A DNA stretch of 64,000 nt, taken from Scilla litardierei (taxonomy: Eukaryota > Streptophyta > Magnoliopsida > Asparagales > Asparagaceae). Each line of letters opens with the position of its first letter. Within the stretch, counting starts at the first letter, position 1. The position numbers and the translations under genes are program-made. This document shows, in pieces, positions 57,164 through 64,000 of this stretch. Location: positions 83,514,422-83,578,421 of the forward strand of contig CM061140.1 of NCBI GenBank assembly GCA_030789695.1. Reading direction: 5' to 3'. Below the pieces are notes generated by a model, which was not told where the DNA came from, ran no database searches, and worked only from the letters and a program-made list of their open reading frames with translations.

Positions 57164-57793
57164 ATCGGTCTGGCCTTTGCTGGACGACCTCATCCTCAAG
57201 AATATCATGTGGTCCCCTGGACCGAGGCCCCAGTTTGTGCTGGGGAGCTTGGCAGAAGCATAACTTTGAACCAGTTGTTGATGCGAGACTCTTCGCCATA
57301 GAGCATTTTCCTATTTCCGCTCTTCTCTTTTGCTTAACCTGATCTTCTTTCCTTCTTCAGAGATGGCGGGCCAATGTTCAGCCGTGACGTACGCGAGCTC
57401 ATTCGTCGGTGGGCCAATAGTGGGCACAGAAACCCTTCTGACCACGCACCTCGGCACACGATGAAGGAAGATATCCGTGTGGCTGACGTTACGGTGGGGA
57501 CGGTGGAGCCGGTGGTCATCCCCACGCCGTCGCCCCAAGTCGTCGTCGATTCCCCCGCGGCGGGGAACTTGACAGGCGATAACCTCGACCCCGCCCGTGC
57601 CGAGGGGGTCGTCGGGGGTGCCGGGTAGGGCTCCTGAACATCGATCGGGAACCGTTGGGGAGAAATGAAGTGCTCCCATTCGGAGTCTAGAGGAACCGAA
57701 GAGAAGAAGAAGAAGAAAATGGGGGAGAGCAGGCTCCCGACGGTGCCTGCCTCGTCGATCATTTCTGGGGCGATCCTTCTGCTGGTGGAGGTG
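57164..57793 (+). pseudogene. D antisense ORF, middle part
   Basis: Resumes the frame after B (SVWPLLDDLILKNIMWSPGP). After TAA, a T-rich stretch and CAG at about 57360 look like an intron acceptor, followed by FSRDVRELIRRWANSGHRNP. Ends at the C insertion. No recognised domain in this part. Confidence 0.5.
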
Positions 57794-58608
57794 TGTCACG
57801 CCCCGCTTCCTAAAATGGACGGAAGCGAGACGTGACGAGGCCCGCTTAGGCCAGAGCTTTAGAAGCTCGGACCCAATAAGCGTCTGTAGAGGTACCATTT
57901 TAAAAGAATTTCAGGTTCTTGCATTTTTATAGTTCGAAACAACAAAAGTACGGAAAAGATATTGCATTCATTAAATTAGAGTTATGATATCCAACAAGTA
58001 CCAAGTCTAAAAGAAGCCTAAGCATGGCAACAAAAGTTTAAAGACAAACCGAAAAGTAGTGACCTCTGAAGTGGCGACTAAAAGACCACAAGGTCTTGTC
58101 CTTGACAGGTACGTACTCTGATGACGACGTCCTCGGCTCCACGTACTCCAGCGAGTCTGCCTTGTCCATGATCTCTGGCTGAACACCTGACGTACAGCAC
58201 CCAAGAAAAGGAACTGTACGTCAGGTAAAGTCTACAAGAAGGGTTAGACTTTACTGCAAGTGCACCGAACTTTAAACAACGGTTTACTGGTTGATTAGCA
58301 TGCTGAGGTTCTTTTACACAACAGTTTACTGGTTGATTAGCATGCTGTGGTTATAACAGAGTAACACGACAGGAAGTAACGCAGCAGGAAAGTAAAACGA
58401 GACAAGTAGTAGTCGTAGCGTGTGCTACCAACTACGGGACTAGCCTACAGGTGTCAAGACAAGACGTGACGTGACGGAAGCAAGGCAGGACATGACAAGT
58501 GAGACACGAAAGGGTTCACGCCTTACGGTTCGAGGGGGATCAGACCCTCTTGCCGTGCGCACGCTCAACCCAACCCCAAACCCCAAGACAAGACAAGACA
58601 TGACACCA

Positions 58609-58834
58609 GTACAAGGGATCACTCGCTCTAGCTTGGCAAGTGCCCTATTGCCCGCAGGCTGAGAATCCGTACAAGGGATCACTCTCTCTAGCTTGGAGAG
58701 TGCCCTATTGCCCTCGGGCTATGTAACAGTACAAGGGATCACCCTCTCAACTTGGAGAGTGCCCTATTGCCCGCAGGCTGTGAATCAGTACAAGGGATCA
58801 CTCGGCGAGTGCCCTATTGCCCAGCGGGCTGTGC
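58609..58834. repeat. 60-bp tandem repeat in C
   Basis: Units start at 58609, 58669, 58729 and 58788 with GTACAAGGGATCAC. Each carries a short inverted repeat (ACTCTC...GAGAGT) and ends near GCAGGCT/CGGGCT. Confidence 0.92.
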
Positions 58835-59734
58835 AAGACGGGACGTGACGTGACAAGACGGGAAGGGTTATTCTAGGGTGTCCACACACACGCACACACA
58901 TGATAGCCCTACAGCATTAAAAAGTTGTTGTTGTCAGGCTCAGACTTCGTCGTCAAGTCTGAGCCGTCAGGAGTCGTCCCGGACGCTATCATTTCACGTC
59001 CGGTTCTATTTGTTCACAGTTAACAATTCTAACCAACTAAGGCCTAAACACGGCCAAAAGTGCAAGTGGATACACTTGCCTGCGATGGCGAGTGTGTCGT
59101 CCTCCCGAAGCGTCTCGTCCAGTCGTCGCGTCCGCGTTAGTCCGTCTGAAATATCGCCACGGCGACGATGTCAGGTCTCAAATTTATCAAATCCTATTAG
59201 GTTTCATTTCTAGGTTTTCGGGACTATCCTATTTGTCAAGAGTCACTTTTTGATGTATCAACCTAATCGACGATCTATCCTATGTGCACAGTCAAATTAG
59301 TCCGTTCGTCGATTTTCTATGTTCAAACAACATTTTACAGGAGCTGGAAAGTAAATTTAGTTCAAGTTGACGGTTTTTAGTTTGGGGTTCAGTCAGCTAT
59401 TGTGGGGGTTTCTACGAGTTTCGGGGAACCAACCTGAACCGGAGTTTGCTGTAGATTGGATGTCGGGTCTGATCGGAGAACTCCTCAGCTTCAGATCTGG
59501 TCCTCGCACGTCTCTCCAAAAGTTTGAACTTGCGACGAAGGCCTACGACGTGTCGCAACGTCGTAGACGGCAAATCCGCGAAGTGGCACGTCCAAGTGGG
59601 GCCCACAGCAGTGCTAGGGGTCCAAGGGGGCCCACAACACCTCAGGAGCACTTGGAGGGCCCACCACAGAAGTTGGTGTGGGAGAAACCCACTTGTGACG
59701 AAGTTCTGTCGGTCGTTCACCCTTGGTGCGAGGG

Positions 59735-60015
59735 TTTCTCTCGGTCAGACCGAGAGAAGCTCTCGGTCGTGCACTGGCGATGCGGGGGGCTCGGGCACAG
59801 CGTCGGTGCGAGGGAATTCGTCGGTCAGACCGACAGATCCCGTCGGTCGTGCGCTGCGGGTGCGGGCGAAGCGGCAGTGCGATGCAGCGGGGCGGCCTCT
59901 CGGTCAGACCGACAAAGCGGGTCGGTCGGGCGCTGGCGATGCGGAGCGGTGCGGTGCGGGCGGCTGTGCGAGGAAGTCTCTCGGTCAGACCGAGAGAGAG
60001 CCTCGGTCGGAGCGG
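59735..60015. repeat. 80-bp repeat with TCGGTCAGACCGA palindrome in C
   Basis: Four copies of CTCGGTCAGACCGAG or GTCGGTCAGACCGAC about 80 bp apart, each followed by TCGGTCGTGCGCTG-like DNA. Confidence 0.88.
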
Positions 60016-60023
60016 GCGACAGC

Positions 60024-60050
60024 GGGGGGGGGGGGGGGGGGGGGGGGGGG
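60024..60050. repeat. G27 homopolymer
   Basis: Uninterrupted run of G inside solo LTR C. Confidence 0.95.
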
Positions 60051-60827
60051 TGATGCAGCGGGCGATGCAAGCGGCGATGCGGGGGCTTGCTCCGGTCGTG
60101 CGTTGGGAATTGCGGGGGTGAGCTCCGGTCGTGCACGTTGCGATCGTCGCAACGTTGCGACGAAGCTTTGGAAGAGGAAACGGCGGCTAGGGTTTTGAGC
60201 AATGACGAAATAACTTTGCCTAGGGCTAATTTAAATAGCTTAGAGCTAGGGTTAGGGTTAGGGTTCGGAAAAACTTTATTAAAATAATTTAAAATAATTA
60301 ATTTAGTTAAAATTACTCTCCTCTCCCTCACGCGAAATGGGTGCGGCCAAAAATTCTAAAATTTTTCCTAAAAATTCCTTAATACGTTATTATAATATAG
60401 GAATTTTATTGTAATTAAAACTTTTATAAAAATAGGTTTTAAAATTATTTAAAACTTTCAAAAAAATGGAAAATAGGTTAAATTAAGTCCAAAAATTGTG
60501 AAATAATTCTGGGGTGTTCGGGACGACTAAAGAAAGAGAGTGGAGAAGACGGATATAAATTTCGACGTCGAGAGACGAAACTAAAATTCGAAACGTCTCG
60601 CGTCAAAACAGAAAGTCGCGACGTCACGTCAAATAAGTTAGTATCGCGGAAGAACGACTCGAGATATGTCGTTCCCAAGTTATTCCACAATCTAATACTT
60701 TCAGAGACGATCACGACGACATATCACACAAAAACGTTCAAAAACAAATAAAGTCTAAAATAAACACGTGCACGATCAAAAGCACGTGCACGAAGAAGGT
60801 ACGATAGAAACAGGCCGTTACAAGGTG

Positions 60828-61735
60828 GCCACCTCTACCAGCCTCGCTGAGCAGTCTTTGATTGGTGTGGGGCATGCCCCACCCGTGTTTGAGGCTGGCC
60901 CAGAGGTCCCATCGGGAGGGTCGGTCTTCACCGACCAGGAGGGTCGGTCCCATCGGGAGGGTCGGTCTTCACCGACCAGGAGGGTCGGTCCCATCGGGAG
61001 GGTCGGTCATTCCTAGGGACCGCTCTTTTGCTGGAGGGGGTCCGCTCCGATCGCTTGGCAAACTCCCTGGTGTGGCAGATCTATCAGGTCGGTTTTTTCC
61101 TTGCTTCCAACTCCATTTTCCCTCGGTCTTTGATTATCCCTTCTGGCCTGCAGGTTGCCACGATGGCCGTGGAGGCACAGTGCCACTTGGAGCGGGTGGA
61201 CGGTCTCGAGGCGGCCCTGGCCCAGGAGCGCCTGCCCAGGCGGCCGAGAAGATAGCCAAAGAGTCCTGTTCGGAGGCTTGTTGTTCGTGGCGTCGGGTCG
61301 ACGAGCTCACCTCCGAGGTGAGGAGCCTGATGGAGGCTCAGGCAGCCACCAAGAGGTCCGCTCAGGAGGCGGAGGAGGCGTTCCGCTGGGAAAGGAATGG
61401 GCTCTGGGCCGAGCTGGGCGCCCTGCGACAAGTGGACCCTGCTTGACTTGTCGAGGAGGTGGAGAGGGGCACGAGGAGGTCCTGGCACCTAGGATCGCGA
61501 AATCCCACTGGGGGCCTTCCAGTCCTACGAGGACATCCTGGCCCCGAGGATTGTGGGGGCCTTTAGGGATGGGTTCCTGAGGTTCGAGGAGTGGGGTCCG
61601 GTAGATGCTTCCCCGTCCTCCAGCTGGCCCCGAGGAGCCCATTTGATTAGGGCAAGGCGAGGCTCCCGGGGATGCCTCTTCCCAGGCCCCAGTGCCATAG
61701 ACGATGTATCCCCGTTTTTGTCCCCCTCCTTGTAA
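60828..61735 (+). pseudogene. D antisense ORF, last part (coiled coil, short intron)
   Basis: RSDRLANSLVWQIYQ is followed by a 66-bp GT-AG segment (61088-61153). After it comes VATMAVEAQCHLERVDGLEA and, after a frame change near 61235, a coiled coil (EKIAKESCSEACCSWRRVDE, LTSEVRSLMEAQAATKRSAQ). This matches the coiled-coil tail usual after the gypsy-type domain. A 45-bp direct repeat with GGTCGGTCTTCACCGACC lies at 60913-61014. Broken by frameshifts. Confidence 0.5.
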
Positions 61736-61920
61736 AAACAAAGAAATATTTTGAATGTAAGAGATAACTCTCTTTCCTTGAATCTTTTACATTTTTCTGC
61801 GCTGCTGTACTTGTTGTACTTTTATCGAGTGTTTCGCCCTCCCGCTGTTCATACCGAGGTGGTTCACTGGTCTAGGTAGCAGGAGGTTTTTCTTTTCATC
61901 GGCGGAGTCATCGCCATATC
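61736..61920 (+). other. Segment between antisense ORF and minisatellite
   Basis: AT-rich 3'-UTR-like DNA after the coiled-coil frame; no poly(A) signal that stands out. Confidence 0.4.
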
Positions 61921-61922
61921 GA

Positions 61923-63172
61923 GGTGATTGGCCTACTGGGGGAGTGGCCCCCAGCCTTATGGGCGATCGGAGTGATCGGTCGGCTGGAGGAGTTGCCCCT
62001 AGCCTTATGGATGATCGTAGTGATCAGCCTGCTGGGGGAGTTGCCCCTAGCCTTACGGACGATCATTGTGATCGGCCTGCCGGGGGAGTCTCCCCTGCCT
62101 TATGGTCGATTGTAGTGATCGGCCTGCTGGGGGAGTCGCCTCCAGCCTTATGGTCGATCGTAGTGATCGACCTGTTGGGGGACTCGCCCCCAGCCTTACG
62201 GTCGATCCCAGCCTTACGGACGATTGTTGCGATCAGCCTGCTGGGGGGTTGCCCCAGCCTTACTGACGATCGTTGTGATCGGCCTGCTGGGGGAGTTGCC
62301 CCCAGCCTTACGTGCGATCATTGGGATCAGCATGCTGGGAGAGTTGCCCCCAGCCTTACGGACGATCGTTACGATCGGTCTGCTAGGGGAGTTGTCCTCA
62401 GCCTTACAGAAGATCGTTGCGATCGGCCCGCTGAGGGAGTTGTCCCCAGCCTTACGGACGATCATTGTGATTGGCCTGATGGGGGAGTTGCCCCCAGCCT
62501 TATATTCGATCAGAGTGATTGGCCTGCTGGGGGAGCTGCCCCTAGCCTTATGGTCGATCGGGGTGATCGACCCACTGGGAGAGTTGCCCCCAGACTTATG
62601 GTCGATCGTTGTGATCGGCCTACTGGGAGAGTTGCCCCCAGCCTTACGGCCGATCATTGAGATCGGCCTGCTGGGGGAGTTGCCCCCAGCCTTACGGGCG
62701 ATTGTTGCGATCGACCCACTGGGGGAGTTGCCCCCAGCCTTACGGGCGATCGTTGCGATCGGCCCGCTAGGGGAGTTGCCCCAGCCTTACGGATGATCGT
62801 TGTGATCGGCCTACTGAGGGAGTTTCCCCCAGCCTTATAGTCGATCAGAGTGATCTACATGCTGGGGGGCTCCCCCAGCCTTATAGTCGATCAGAGTGAT
62901 CGGCCTGCTTGGGGGAGCTGCCTCCAGCCTTATGGTCGATCGGGGTGATCGGCCCGCTGGGGGAGTTTCCCCAGCCTTATGATCGATCGTTGTGTTTGGC
63001 CTGTGGGGGAGTTGCCCCCAGCCTTACGGGTGATCGTTGCGATCGGCCTGCTGGGGGGTTGCCTCCAACCGTACGGATGATCGTTGTGATCGACCTGCTT
63101 GGGGAGTTGCCCCAGCCTTACGGGCGATCGGAGTGATCGGCCTGCTGGGGGAGCTGCCCCCAACCTTACAGG
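61923..63172. repeat. 48-bp minisatellite, about 26 units
   Basis: Consensus roughly GATCGGCCTGCTGGGGGAGT plus TGCCCCCAGCCTTACGG plus ACGATCGTTGT. Each unit holds a hairpin CTGGGGG/AGTTG/CCCCCAG. Because 48 is a multiple of 3, long repetitive frames arise on both strands (AGGVAPSLTDDRCDR; LLGELPPALRTIV); I do not count them as genes. Confidence 0.93.
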
Positions 63173-63338
63173 TGACCATGAGGTCTGGTGTAGTGGAGCG
63201 GGAGGAAACACGATTGTTTTGGTGCGAACTTGAATTTCATTCTCTGAACTGGGGGTACATTCGAAAGGAAAAAAGCAGGGAAGATAATGGTGAGCTAATC
63301 TCGCCTGGGGAGGAGTCTCAGTTGATTGACCCGCCTTA

Positions 63339-64000
63339 TCAATCGATGATGCGTAGAGCGGTCTGGACAACGTTCACCTTTTTTCCTTTGTCCATCTGTT
63401 TGGACGTTCTTTCTCCGGAGGTGGTATTTAGGGCATCAAAAAAGTTCTTTAGGTGTCCGCGACTAATCAGCTGGTCGATGTCTTTCTTCAGGTGCCAGCA
63501 TTCATCGGTGTCGTGGCCATTGTCTTTGTGGTATCCACAGTACTTTTCCTCGTCCCTTCTGCCACCCTTCATCTTTGGGGACAGCTTGCCGATGTGGTCC
63601 TATTTCTGAGCCTGAGTTAGGACAGTGTCCTGAGTAGCATTCAGCCTGGGGACGCGCTTCCTCCTTACGTTGCCTCCCCCTCGCCTTCTTCTCCCGCAGG
63701 TGGTCTTCCAGCTCGCGACGCTCACTTTCGTCTCATTTAGAGCCCCGTTGGCTCCTGACGGGTGACCTCCTTCCTCGGTTGCAAAAGCCCCTTCCGTCAG
63801 CATGTAACGCTCCGCCCGGGTTTTTACATCGACAAGGTCTTTCGCGGGTTCGTTGTGCAGTGACTTATTTAGGCCCCTGTGTCGAAGCCCTTTTTTCAGG
63901 GCCGTTTTCACGACCATCTCGGGGCTGGTCTCCCTCGACGTTGAAGCATCGCATGTAGCTTCTCAGGGATTCACCCGGCCTTTGTATCACGTTGAACAGA
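63339..64000 (-). pseudogene. D gag (Tat-lineage), C-terminal part
   Basis: Minus strand: PGESLRSYMRCFNVE at 63920-63990, then after a frame change MVVKTALKKGLRHRGLNKSL, and the Tat-type zinc finger CGYHKDNGHDTDEC with LKKDIDQLISRGHLKNFF. TAG at 63600-63602 and TGA at 63339-63341 interrupt the frame. The N-terminal part lies outside the window. Beyond the stop the minisatellite begins, so protease and RT are absent. Confidence 0.8.

Larger units (their letters stand above)
57794..60822. mobile_element. Solo LTR C (TGTCACGCCCC...GGCCGTTACA)
   Basis: 3029 bp flanked by AGGTG (57789-57793 and 60823-60827). Termini resemble those of E1, so probably a related Ty3 family. Contains 43-bp direct repeats (58278-58350), 60-bp repeats (58609-58834), 80-bp palindromic repeats (59735-60015) and a G27 run. 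Open frames on both strands are compositional. Confidence 0.88.
34392..64000 (-). mobile_element. Element D: Tat/Retand-like Ty3 element, gag-only with antisense ORF (right end outside the window)
   Basis: Left LTR 34392-35196 with a polypurine tract on minus just right of it, so this is the 3' LTR and the element runs right to left. Then come an antisense ORF on + (split by insertions), a 48-bp minisatellite and gag on minus at 63339-64000. Reading 5' to 3' the order is gag, minisatellite, antisense ORF, LTR: pol is absent where it should lie. Elements B and C inserted into the antisense ORF. The 5' LTR would be beyond 64000. Confidence 0.75.

Noticed and set aside
60240..60270. Telomere-like GGGTTAGGGTTAGGG
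   Set aside because: Only three units, and not the usual plant TTTAGGG; it lies inside solo LTR C.
61944..62796. Long repetitive ORFs in the 48-bp minisatellite
   Set aside because: Open in several frames only because the unit is a multiple of three without stops; no start context or known domain.
61923..63172. CRISPR-like look of regular repeats
   Set aside because: Direct repeats without unique spacers, in a plant retrotransposon; a minisatellite.

Overview
This is nuclear DNA of a flowering plant. The only recognisable host gene is the 3' part of a PATROL1-type (plant UNC13/MUN-domain) gene with GT-AG introns, and most of the window is nested LTR retrotransposons of plant lineages (Tekay/Del-like, Athila, Tat/Retand, two Ty1/copia families) with hAT-type, MITE-like and Helitron elements. 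I cannot name the species. Layout: the PATROL1-like gene runs on + from before the window to 29736. Its last seven exons are at 880-961, 23633-23743, 23824-23930, 24611-24688, 24762-24857, 25844-25939 and 29575-29736, and they join in frame (244 codons with the stop). Intron 962-23632 is 22.7 kb because it holds a Ty3 element (E1, 2230-22515, target duplication TATTC). E1 is itself invaded by a copia element (A, 5995-13678), two solo LTRs (F 14522-16197, G 16328-18565) and a tandem pair of hAT-like elements (19727-22104). A third hAT copy sits inside A. The last intron carries a hAT MITE, a palindromic MITE, AT microsatellites and a small Helitron. The intergenic stretch 29.8-34.4 kb holds pieces of the same Helitron family and then a promoter-like region. 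From 34392 to the window end lies a Tat/Retand-like element (D, minus strand) with an antisense ORF, a 48-bp minisatellite and gag. D is split by copia element B (36331-57158, duplication GAGAG), which carries an Athila element H (42102-54953, duplication GGTAC) in its 5' LTR, and by a solo LTR C (57794-60822, duplication AGGTG). Three patterns stand out. (1) All four gag-bearing elements (E1, A, B, D) lack pol, while the only pol-bearing element (H) lacks gag and protease. (2) Unrelated LTR families share one design: a cluster of short palindromes with TCGG/CCGA cores, then a TATA box, then an array of stem-loops in the presumed transcribed leader. In H the five stem-loops have different, self-complementary stems around a near-constant 16-nt loop. 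(3) H has a second palindrome cluster plus TATA box just upstream of its env-like ORF, suggesting an internal promoter. Retroelement ORFs carry stops and frameshifts and are annotated as degenerate. Positions come from reading the sequence by eye; LTR and exon edges are mostly exact because they are fixed by duplications or splice sites, and others are marked approximate.
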